From the NCBI GenBank assembly GCA_963667425.1, contig OY763407.1, positions 1,364,001 through 1,428,000 on the forward strand: a DNA stretch of 64,000 bases, given 5' to 3'. The stretch comes from G963667425 sp963667425 [NCBI: bacterium]. GTDB lineage: Bacteria; UBP6; UBA1177. This document shows positions 57,284 to 64,000 of this stretch, piece by piece. Both the position numbers and the translations under genes were made by a program. The notes under the pieces are model-generated. The model saw only the letters and a program-made list of their open reading frames with translations, had not been told where the DNA came from and made no database searches. Position 1 is the first letter of the stretch. Each line of letters opens with the position of its first letter.

Positions 57284-57607
57284 ATGGTGCAGCGGAAACG
57301 TTACAGTGCGGAAGAAAAGTTTCTGATACTGAAAGAAGCGGAAGAGCACGGTGTTGTAAAAACATGTGAAAGACACGGAGTGGATCCTACGACCTATTAT
57401 GTGTGGAAAGAGAAGTACGAAGCTGAAGGGATAGCAGGATTACTTCCCATGAAAGCCGGAAGAATCGCTGAAGTTAAAGATATAAAAGGACTTGAGAAGG
57501 AAAATCGTATACTTAAGAAACTGCTTGCTGAGAAAGAAGTACTGATTGCGGCACAGCTTGAACTGATAAAAAAAAAGAGTTCACATCCGAAGAAAAGAGG
57601 GAGTTAG
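57284..57607 (+). CDS. IS3-family OrfA (helix-turn-helix)
   Basis: 107 residues from the ATG at 57284 (GAGGAGGAAAG upstream). Residues 5-50 form the HTH (YSAEEKFLILKEAEEHGVVK, then RHGVDPTTYYVWKEKY), followed by a leucine-zipper-like coiled coil (LEKENRILKKLLAEKEVLI). Binds the IS ends. It joins OrfB by an overlap or programmed frameshift. Confidence 0.9.
   Translation: MVQRKRYSAEEKFLILKEAEEHGVVKTCERHGVDPTTYYVWKEKYEAEGIAGLLPMKAGRIAEVKDIKGLEKENRILKKLLAEKEVLIAAQLELIKKKSSHPKKRGS
57568..57577 (+). other. Programmed -1 frameshift site of the IS
   Basis: Nine A followed by G near the end of orfA gives an A-AAA-AAG slippery heptamer in the orfA frame. A -1 shift enters a frame that is open into orfB and would make the OrfAB transposase (…KEFTSEEKRELVNKYSF…). 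Confidence 0.6.
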
Positions 57608-58503
57608 TGAATAAATACAGTTTTAAAAGAGGCAGAAAAGCAATGTGCAGTAAGCTTGATATCCCGCTATCCACATATAATTACAGGAATAAAGAAGGTA
57701 AAGCAGGCAGAAAACCGTCACTGTTTTCAATAAACTGTGAAGGGAACAGGATTCTTAACGAAGAAGTGGTTTCAAAAATAGAAAGCATAATAAATCATCA
57801 GTTTGCAGATTATGGCTATATAAAGATCTGCCACATACTGAGAAACAGATATGGAATAATAATCAACCGCAAGAAAGTATACCGTCTTATGAAAGAAGCG
57901 GGTTATCTTCAGAAACGCATCAGAGAAAAAGCAGAGAATCGTCAAAGAGTTGGAAGCTGGAAAGTAAACGTCAGCCGTCCGTTTGAAAAGATAGAGATAG
58001 ACATAAAGTACATATATGTAAAAGGCGAGCAGAGACACTATTATATGCTTAACCTGATAGACTGTTACAGCTGGAAACTGCTGTCATACAGATTATCAGG
58101 AAGTATAAGGAAAGAAGATGTGATAGATATGCTGAGAAAAGTGATTATACTTTACGGAAATCCCAGAGATATAATGCTTAGGAGCGATAACGGAAGCCAG
58201 TTTATATCAAAAGATATGGCGGACTTTATAGAAAAGACAATAAATATGAAACATGAGTTCTGTCACGTCAGAACGCCGCAGGAAAATGGATACGTGGAAT
58301 GTTTTCACAGCATACTGCAGAGATTTATAGTAAAAAGAGAGGGTTTTGAAAGTTTCAGTGAGCTGGACAAAGTGATAAGAGCCTTGACAGAGTTTTATAA
58401 CGAGGAGAGACCTCATAAGGGATGCGGTTACAGAACACCGTCAGATGTTATGAGCAGATATTATGAAAAAACTGGAAAAAATATTGGGAAAGTTACTGCT
58501 TGA
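57607..58503 (+). CDS. IS3-family OrfB transposase (DDE)
   Basis: 298 residues from a GTG that overlaps the orfA stop by one base; in practice it is likely made as an OrfAB fusion. The catalytic triad is intact: D132 (EIDIKY), D194 (LRSDNGSQF) and E231 (NGYVECFHS), with about 36 residues between the last two. Complete reading frame, so the element may be active. Confidence 0.92.
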   Translation: MNKYSFKRGRKAMCSKLDIPLSTYNYRNKEGKAGRKPSLFSINCEGNRILNEEVVSKIESIINHQFADYGYIKICHILRNRYGIIINRKKVYRLMKEAGYLQKRIREKAENRQRVGSWKVNVSRPFEKIEIDIKYIYVKGEQRHYYMLNLIDCYSWKLLSYRLSGSIRKEDVIDMLRKVIILYGNPRDIMLRSDNGSQFISKDMADFIEKTINMKHEFCHVRTPQENGYVECFHSILQRFIVKREGFESFSELDKVIRALTEFYNEERPHKGCGYRTPSDVMSRYYEKTGKNIGKVTA

Positions 58504-58528
58504 TTTCTGTATAGTTTTTAGGGGGCTA

Positions 58529-58721
58529 TAGCACTTAGTTCCTGATGTCTTTCAAGAAAACGGTGAAAAAGCTCAAGCAGGTGCGGACCAACAATAATTC
58601 CGCCAAGAATCTGACCTATAACTTCGCCTATTTTAATCTTTCTGGCAATAAGACCGCAGGTATATGCAGATAATATCAATAGACCTACCGACATAATTTG
58701 TAACTGCATATGTTCCAGCAT
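58529..58721 (-). pseudogene. 5' fragment of a Na+/H+ (cation:proton) antiporter gene
   Basis: From the ATG at 58721 (GAGAGGTATT upstream) about 64 codons encode LQIMSVGLLILSAYTCGLIA, then GEVIGQILGGIIVGPHLL, the first helices of CPA2/KefB-type antiporters. The frame runs into the right end of the IS3 element; the rest of the antiporter is absent. Confidence 0.75.
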
Positions 58722-58825
58722 AATACCTCTCAGAAAAAAATTACCAGAACAAAAAACTAAATCAATTAAAGTATATCTGCCTAACAGAAAAAAAATATTA
58801 ATTTCAAAAAACAATTGCCTTTAAA

Positions 58826-58844
58826 ACAAGAGTTATAAAAATAT
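58826..58844. repeat. Target-site duplication, left copy
   Basis: ACAAGAGTTATAAAAATAT, identical to 60312-60330 and directly flanking the ISNCY-type element. Confidence 0.85.
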
Positions 58845-60311
58845 GTCAACGCAAAGTTAAAATGTCCGGTCTTCTGCAAAATAGAAAAGTCCTCTTTTAA
58901 ATTTTGAATTATAACTTTCATTAATTATTTTCTCACTTCATTCACAGTAGTCTGAAAAATATCAACAGGAAATTTGCAGTAAGGATTTGCATTTTGTTCA
59001 GCTATAATCTGATCAACTGTTTTGTTAAGTGTTTTAGCATCCTGTGGTAAGAGCTGCTTTTCTCTTTGTCTGAATGTTTCGTATGGCATTTTTCTTCCTT
59101 TGTACAGAAGGGTTATTTCTCCATTAAAACTTTCACAAACTGTTATTTCTCTTTTTCTCATACTTATTCCGGAGCTTTCAGTCTTTATCTGGTAAATGGT
59201 ATTGTTATATTGTATTTCCAGATTATTTGAAATAGTTCTTAGACTGTGTTTGGAAAAAATTATATCAAGTTCCTCTTTGCTGTGCTGAACTTCTCTATGT
59301 GCATTTTCACAGGATTTTGCTTTTACTGCAAACTTATTACTCAGCATCTCTTTATATTCTGTTAAAAACTTATTTGCTTCTTCGATTGTATTTATCTTTC
59401 TAAGCCTCAGTTCCTTCACAAGACGATCCTGTAAAAGCTGGTTGGCTCTTTCCACTCTACCTTTAGCCTGTGGCGTACCGGCTGAAATAATTTCTATCCC
59501 CAGCGTTTTCATCGCACGGCCAAACTGCGTAATGTTACTGCCTGTTTTCGGATCGGCTCTGTTAACTCTGAATATTCCATGTTTATCTGTATAAAGTGCT
59601 ATTGGTATTCCATATTCTGAAATGTATCTTCTCATTGTTTCCATGTACGCTTCTGTCGTTTCCGATTCCGAGAAGAAAAGTTCCATGAATTCGCCTGTGG
59701 CATCATCTATGAAAACTGTAAGATTACATTTTGGACGGCGGTTTTCAAACCATTCATGCGGTGAGCCGTCTATCTGTATCAGTTCTCCTGGCCGGCTTCT
59801 TCTTTCACGCATCTGATGAACCCTTTTTGCTTTCTTTGCTTTAGCTTTCCATATATTTTCAGATATCATTATCTGTCTTACTGTTTCTCTTGATATAACT
59901 ATATCGTCAAGCTCTTCAAGCTTTTCCGCTGCAAGTGTCGGTCCGAAACCATAATATTTTTCCTTTAGAAGTTGCTGTACTTTTTTTCCCAGTTCCTCTG
60001 ATATTTTACGGTTACTCGTTTTGCCTCTTTTACGCGATATCAAACCTTTTTCTCCTTCTTTTGAATACCTTTTCAAAATCCTTCGTATCTGCCTTTCCGA
60101 AAGATGAAGAAGCTTTCCAGCTTCTTTCTGAGACAGGCGTTTCAACTTCAAATCCCTTATTACAGAAACCCTCTCTATCTCTTTTTGGCTCATTCGTAGA
60201 ATCTCCTCCACTGTATTCTCCCATGATTGTTCATTCCTTTCATCTGAGAGATTAGTTTAAATAACCGGACATTTCTACTTTGCTCACATAGGACATTATC
60301 ACTTTGCGCCC
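58845..60311 (-). mobile_element. ISNCY (IS1202-type) insertion sequence
   Basis: About 1.47 kb with one transposase gene. The left end reads CAACGCAAAGTTAAAATGTC and the right end, on the other strand, GGGCGCAAAGTGATAATGTC, so terminal inverted repeats of about 21 bp are present. A second subterminal GCAAAGTAGAAATGTCC lies inside the right end. A 19-bp target duplication fits the long duplications reported for IS1202-type elements. It sits between the antiporter fragment and tsaD. Confidence 0.85.
58925..60193 (-). CDS. ISNCY-family transposase
   Basis: 422 residues from the ATG at 60193 (GGAGGAG upstream). N-terminal HTH (LSQKEAGKLLHLSERQIRRI and GEKGLISRKRGKTSNRKISE), then an rve/DDE core with the Asp in LIQIDGSPHEWFE, the Asp in LYTDKHGIFRVN and the Glu in GRVERANQLLQDRLVKE. 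A C-terminal region of about 120 residues follows. All three acidic residues are present. Confidence 0.93.
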   Translation of the reverse strand: MSQKEIERVSVIRDLKLKRLSQKEAGKLLHLSERQIRRILKRYSKEGEKGLISRKRGKTSNRKISEELGKKVQQLLKEKYYGFGPTLAAEKLEELDDIVISRETVRQIMISENIWKAKAKKAKRVHQMRERRSRPGELIQIDGSPHEWFENRRPKCNLTVFIDDATGEFMELFFSESETTEAYMETMRRYISEYGIPIALYTDKHGIFRVNRADPKTGSNITQFGRAMKTLGIEIISAGTPQAKGRVERANQLLQDRLVKELRLRKINTIEEANKFLTEYKEMLSNKFAVKAKSCENAHREVQHSKEELDIIFSKHSLRTISNNLEIQYNNTIYQIKTESSGISMRKREITVCESFNGEITLLYKGRKMPYETFRQREKQLLPQDAKTLNKTVDQIIAEQNANPYCKFPVDIFQTTVNEVRK

Positions 60312-60330
60312 ACAAGAGTTATAAAAATAT
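60312..60330. repeat. Target-site duplication, right copy
   Basis: Identical to 58826-58844. Its last base is the first base of the -35 box of tsaD. Confidence 0.85.
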
Positions 60331-60357
60331 TGAAAATACCTGTTTACTATGTATAAT
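60330..60357 (+). promoter_or_regulatory. tsaD-rsmA-rnj promoter
   Basis: TTGAAA (60330-60335), 16-bp spacer, perfect TATAAT (60352-60357). The expected start of transcription falls at or next to the ATG at 60364, so the message may be leaderless. Confidence 0.6.
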
Positions 60358-60363
60358 GGCGAT

Positions 60364-61374
60364 ATGGAAAGGATTATACTTGGCATAGAGTCCAGTTGTG
60401 ACGACACATCAATTGCTGTTGTAGACAGTAATCTAAATGTAATAAATATGGAAACTGTGTCCCAGATTTCAGTTCATAAAATATTTGGTGGTGTAGTTCC
60501 TGAGGTTGCAGCAAGAAATCATATTGCATATATATTTCCGCTTCTTAACAGAGTTATGGAAAGCGCAGGTGTAAAACCAAAAAATATCGATGCTATTGCA
60601 GTTACAAGAAGACCGGGGCTGGTAGGCTCTCTCCTTGTTGGAGTAATGGCTGCAAAAGGACTGTCTGCAAGCTGGAATCTTCCACTCATTGGGATAAATC
60701 ATCTTGATGGACATATTGCAAGTGCCTTTTTAAACAAAGATAAAAAACCAAAAAAGCCATATATTTCGCTCATTGTTTCAGGTGGACATACATCTATAGT
60801 GGAAGTAACCGAAAACGGACAAAACACAATTAGTCAGACACTTGATGATGCAGCTGGAGAAGCCTATGATAAGGTTTCTAAAATGGCTGGTCTTGGATAT
60901 CCTGGTGGTCCTGTAATAGATAAACTGGCGCAAAAAGGCAATCCTGATACTTATGACCTTCCTTACCTCTTAAAAGGCGGCAAGCATGCAAATGCTACAT
61001 TCTTCAGTTACAGTGGAATAAAATCAGCTGTTAAAAGAATCCTTGATGAAGAAAAAAATCTTATCATGGAGGATTTAATGGCAGCTTTTCAGATAAGAGT
61101 TGTAGAGCTTATAGAAAGACGTCTTGAATCTGCTATATCTAAAGGGTCTTATAATGCACTTGTTATCTCAGGTGGTGTTTCAGCAAATAGCCATGTTAGA
61201 AAAATGGCAACATCTATTGCCGAAAAACATAACCTTGAACTTTACCTTCCCGAGCTCAAATATTGCCAGGACAACGGAGCAATGATAGCGGCAGCAGCAT
61301 TTGAAAGATTTGAAAAAAGAGATTTTGATTCTTTAGACTTTCCGGTAAATCCTACAGTAAGGCCAGGCAAATGA
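60364..61374 (+). CDS. tsaD: TsaD, tRNA N6-threonylcarbamoyladenosine transferase subunit
   Basis: 336 residues from the ATG at 60364; the ATG at 60349 would precede the promoter's -10. Metal ligands H..GH in INHLDGHIAS, then SLIVSGGHTS, DDAAGEAYDKVSKM, YPGGPVIDKLA and CQDNGAMIA. It transfers threonylcarbamoyl to A37 of ANN-decoding tRNAs with TsaB/TsaE, which are not in the window. No ribosome site is visible. The stop overlaps the rsmA start by 4 bp. Confidence 0.96.
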   Translation: MERIILGIESSCDDTSIAVVDSNLNVINMETVSQISVHKIFGGVVPEVAARNHIAYIFPLLNRVMESAGVKPKNIDAIAVTRRPGLVGSLLVGVMAAKGLSASWNLPLIGINHLDGHIASAFLNKDKKPKKPYISLIVSGGHTSIVEVTENGQNTISQTLDDAAGEAYDKVSKMAGLGYPGGPVIDKLAQKGNPDTYDLPYLLKGGKHANATFFSYSGIKSAVKRILDEEKNLIMEDLMAAFQIRVVELIERRLESAISKGSYNALVISGGVSANSHVRKMATSIAEKHNLELYLPELKYCQDNGAMIAAAAFERFEKRDFDSLDFPVNPTVRPGK

Positions 61375-62189
61375 ATTTCAAAGAATTCATAAGCATGCTG
61401 ACCCAATTCGGAGCAGAACCTTCAAAAAAATTCAGTCAGAATTTTCTTTTTGATAAAACAGTACTTGATGATATTGCATGGCAGATACCAAAAGGAAGTA
61501 CTCATTATATAGAAATCGGCGGTGGTGCTGGTACTCTTACTTTATCTGCAATAGAAAAAGATCTTAAACCACTCACAGTTATAGATCTTGATGATAGAAT
61601 GATTTCTCTTCTAAAATATAGATTTGAAAATGAAAAAGATGTTAAAATAATAAAGGATAATGGTGCAACCTTAAATTTTAACAATTATGCAGATTCAGGC
61701 AGAGTAACAGTTTTTGGAAATCTTCCATATCAGGTTTCATCTCCTATTCTTATTAACACGATTTCTCAAAGTTCCTGTATAGATAGCGCTGTATTTTTAT
61801 TACAGAAAGAAGTTGCAGAAAAAGTTGTCTCAAAACCTGAAAGCAGACTTTTTTCCCCAATAGCTGCACTCGTTCAAATGGTTGGCGACGCAGAAATAGT
61901 AATGGAAATTCCACCTGAGAAATTTTACCCTGCCCCTAAAGTATTTTCTTCTTTGATAAAAATAAATTTTAAAGAACATTCTATAAACAAAGAAGAACTT
62001 ATTAAATATGCATCAGTATTTCGAATTATTTTTTCACATCGTCGCAAAACCTTGTCAAACGTATTTAAAATAAACAGATTACCGATAGAAATCATAAATC
62101 AATGCGATATTGATCCTTTAACAAGAATTGAACAGCTTGAATGGAGCAAACTTGTTATGATTTCGTCAAAAATCAGAGAAATAATTTAA
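61371..62189 (+). CDS. rsmA: RsmA (KsgA), 16S rRNA dimethyladenosine transferase
   Basis: 272 residues. SAM-binding IEIGGGAGTLT, the acidic second motif VIDLDDRM, catalytic FGNLPYQVSSPIL, and the C-terminal FSHRRKTLSNVF block. It dimethylates A1518 and A1519 (E. coli numbering) in the 30S decoding region. ATGA overlap with tsaD indicates coupled translation. Confidence 0.96.
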   Translation: MNFKEFISMLTQFGAEPSKKFSQNFLFDKTVLDDIAWQIPKGSTHYIEIGGGAGTLTLSAIEKDLKPLTVIDLDDRMISLLKYRFENEKDVKIIKDNGATLNFNNYADSGRVTVFGNLPYQVSSPILINTISQSSCIDSAVFLLQKEVAEKVVSKPESRLFSPIAALVQMVGDAEIVMEIPPEKFYPAPKVFSSLIKINFKEHSINKEELIKYASVFRIIFSHRRKTLSNVFKINRLPIEIINQCDIDPLTRIEQLEWSKLVMISSKIREII

Positions 62190-62246
62190 ATTAATATAAT
62201 TCTAGTCTCGATAAAGAGACATCTACATAATGGAGGAAAACAATAG

Positions 62247-63878
62247 ATGAAAGAAAAGTTAAAATTTTTACCGCTTGGAGGGCTTAAAGAAGTCGGCAAG
62301 AACTGCATGCTTGCAATTTATGGTAAAGATGCACTCATGATTGATTGCGGAGTAGGATTTCCAGGCAATGATGATTTTCTGGATGACGATTTTTTTATTC
62401 CCGATTTTGATATAATAGAAGACATGGAACTTAACCTTACAGGTCTTGTAATTACACACGGACATGAAGATCATATCGGAGCAGTTCCTTACCTTTTAAG
62501 GAGATTTGATACGCCTGTTTTTGCAACGGAATTTGTTGCTGAACTTTTAAAGGAGCGAATAGCCAGAATTTCAAAATATTCAAATATTACCGCAATTCCT
62601 GCAACAAGAAAATCACCTTTTGATATAGGACCTTTTAAAGTAAGAATGATACCTGTAGTTCACAGTATTCCTGAAGCTATGGCTCTTGAAATTCAGGTAG
62701 GAGATTATAAATTCATACACACAGGCGATTTTAAATGCGAATCATCCGAAAAAAGTCCTTTTGAGAATTTAAAATCCGATGATATAGACATACTTTTCAT
62801 AGACAGTACAAATGTTGAACATAAAGGATTTTCAGGCAGAGAAAAAGATATAAAAGAAAATGTAAACACTCTTGTAAAAAAAGCACCAGGAAGAGTAATT
62901 GCAACATGTTTTTCATCAAACACATTCAGATTAAAAACATTAATTGAAGCTGGAATTGCAAATGGAAGAAAAATTGCACTTATGGGAAGAAGTGTACAGT
63001 CATATGCCGCAGTTGCCAAACAACTTGGATATCTTGATTTTTCCAAAGAAATACTCTCTGAAAATAAAATGATAGAAAGAACTCCTGACAATAAACTGCT
63101 TATAATTGTTACAGGTTCTCAGGCCGAACCAAGATCTGTAATGAAAAGAATGTCTCTTGATATGCTCAAAATGATATCGATACATGCCGGAGACACAATA
63201 CTTTTCTCTTCCAAAGTCATTCCAGGTAATGAACTCAGCATTGGTCGAATGATAGATGTCCTTGTAGAGAAAGGAGCTGAAATACATTACGAAAACACAG
63301 ATCACATACACGTTTCAGGTCATGCATATCAGGATGAGCTTATGCTTGCAATAAAAGATGTAAATCCAAAACTTGTAGTTCCTGTTCATGGGCATGTACG
63401 ATTTTTGGATTTTCATGCAAGAAAAGCTGAAGAACTTGGTTACACTACAAGAATTATATCTGATGGAGATATTTTCGTTTGTGGAGACAGCACTCCTTAT
63501 ATAGAAAGAAAAATAGAACTTGAGCCGGTTATTGTAAGCAACATGGATAGCGAACTCGTTGACATTGAAACAGTAAAAGAGAGAAAAAGAGTAGCAAAAG
63601 CAGGATTTATGTCAATAACACTTAATGTAAGACCGGATAATGAAACATTTGAGGTTCAACCAATAATTCTATCAAGTGGACTTGCTTCAATTTCTGAACT
63701 TAAAAAAATAGAAAAAGAAACAAAAGAAATTATTTACAACTATTTTTCAGATGAAATTTCATACGACCCTGATTGGGAAGATGTAGAAGAAGAAATACGA
63801 ATAAGAGTAAGAAGGTTTCTGAAAAATAAAACAGCAAAAAAACCTGTGGTATATTCAACAATAATTGTTAATGACTAA
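62247..63878 (+). CDS. rnj: Ribonuclease J
   Basis: 543 residues. Metallo-beta-lactamase motif THGHEDHIGA with H71, H73, D75 and H76, then FIHTGDFKCE, the beta-CASP insertion with GRSVQSYA, VTGSQAEP and HVSGHAYQDEL, and VPVHGHVRFL. A C-terminal domain of about 110 residues mediates dimerisation. An mRNA-degrading and rRNA-maturing 5' exo/endonuclease. Starts 57 bp after rsmA with AATGGAGG upstream. Confidence 0.95.
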   Translation: MKEKLKFLPLGGLKEVGKNCMLAIYGKDALMIDCGVGFPGNDDFLDDDFFIPDFDIIEDMELNLTGLVITHGHEDHIGAVPYLLRRFDTPVFATEFVAELLKERIARISKYSNITAIPATRKSPFDIGPFKVRMIPVVHSIPEAMALEIQVGDYKFIHTGDFKCESSEKSPFENLKSDDIDILFIDSTNVEHKGFSGREKDIKENVNTLVKKAPGRVIATCFSSNTFRLKTLIEAGIANGRKIALMGRSVQSYAAVAKQLGYLDFSKEILSENKMIERTPDNKLLIIVTGSQAEPRSVMKRMSLDMLKMISIHAGDTILFSSKVIPGNELSIGRMIDVLVEKGAEIHYENTDHIHVSGHAYQDELMLAIKDVNPKLVVPVHGHVRFLDFHARKAEELGYTTRIISDGDIFVCGDSTPYIERKIELEPVIVSNMDSELVDIETVKERKRVAKAGFMSITLNVRPDNETFEVQPIILSSGLASISELKKIEKETKEIIYNYFSDEISYDPDWEDVEEEIRIRVRRFLKNKTAKKPVVYSTIIVND

Positions 63879-63892
63879 AAAAGGATTTGAAA

Positions 63893-64000
63893 ATGAGAAT
63901 TTTTTACACACTTATTTTGATTGTTCCAATGCTGATTTTATCATCATGTGCATCCACGGCAACTGAAAAAATTATTAAAAAATCCGGAGATACCGGAACG
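63893..64000 (+). CDS. Lipoprotein, 5' end only
   Basis: The first 36 codons are visible: signal peptide MRIFYTLILIVPMLIL and lipobox LSSC (Cys19), then CASTATEKIIKKSGDTG. It starts 14 bp after rnj behind AAAGGATTTG, so probably co-transcribed. No domain can be assigned from this fragment. Confidence 0.7.
   Translation, partial: MRIFYTLILIVPMLILSSCASTATEKIIKKSGDTGT

Larger units (their letters stand above)
57222..58528 (+). mobile_element. IS3-family insertion sequence
   Basis: About 1.31 kb bounded by imperfect inverted repeats of about 46 bp: TAGCCCC...ACTGTACA...ACTTTCCCAATA on the left, and its counterpart TAGCCCC...ACTATACAG...ACTTTCCCAATA on the minus strand at the right end. It holds orfA and orfB in the relation expected for the family. 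The immediate flanks (TTC left, TAG right) do not form a target duplication. Confidence 0.88.

Overview
The window is low-GC, gene-dense DNA from a Gram-negative-type bacterium. It carries many Cys-lipoboxed lipoproteins, some with long Asp-rich linkers after the lipidated Cys, together with HslVU, RNase J, a gingipain-type C25 protease and LA_2272-type surface repeats. Asp-rich linkers and RCC1/TSP3 secreted proteins recall Myxococcota or other former deltaproteobacteria, but nothing here fixes the phylum. No rRNA, tRNA or CRISPR array was seen.

Layout. 1-8332 (minus) is one tightly packed housekeeping operon: xerC-like recombinase, hslV, hslU, an Hsp70 paralogue, coaBC, a DtxR/MntR regulator, a cyclic-nucleotide-domain protein and a zinc-ribbon membrane protein that runs off the window. 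8521-9795 is a lipoprotein serpin. 9796-10665 is decayed, T-rich and repetitive. 10666-19111 (minus) is an accessory block: two RCC1-like seven-repeat proteins, an ankyrin lipoprotein, two related exported proteins, a HEPN-like/ankyrin protein and a DCL/DUF3223 protein. Three copies of a roughly 80-115 bp promoter-bearing repeat punctuate it, the last lying in front of clpB (19629-22187). 22254-24258 holds an Asp-rich lipoprotein. 24605-37552 is mixed: P-loop protein, K+ channel, HAD phosphatase, propeller-GGDEF diguanylate cyclase, CPBP protease, DUF3943, LA_2272 repeats, a giant leucine-rich-repeat lipoprotein and a YaiI family protein. 37527-38144 looks like a bacterial Vms1/ANKZF1-like (VLRF1) release factor.

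38145-47607 is the most striking part. A 9.4-kb cassette with a 1922-residue C25/TSP3/propeller protease and two Asp-rich lipoproteins is bounded by 34-bp direct repeats. Each repeat is the 3' end of a (now frameshifted) nitroreductase gene. The 22-kb lipoprotein locus shares the cassette's leader, the protease's last codons, its REP-like hairpin and its lipoprotein, but lacks the 5.8-kb protease gene, so it looks like a deletion derivative of the same cassette.

48179-57221 holds nadB, a PilZ protein, pepT, a double-receiver protein, an FMN/4Fe-4S membrane protein and thiSGH. 57222-60311 holds two insertion sequences. An IS3-family element without a target duplication sits between two truncated genes. 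An ISNCY/IS1202-like element has a 19-bp target duplication just outside the tsaD promoter. 60364-64000 is tsaD-rsmA-rnj and the start of a lipoprotein gene.

How the genes work together: the left operon couples protein quality control (HslVU, Hsp70) to CoA synthesis and metal/nucleotide sensing. clpB and the VLRF1-like protein add further protein or ribosome quality-control functions. The protease, serpin, LRR, RCC1 and Asp-rich lipoproteins form a large cell-surface or secreted repertoire that has been duplicated and rearranged.
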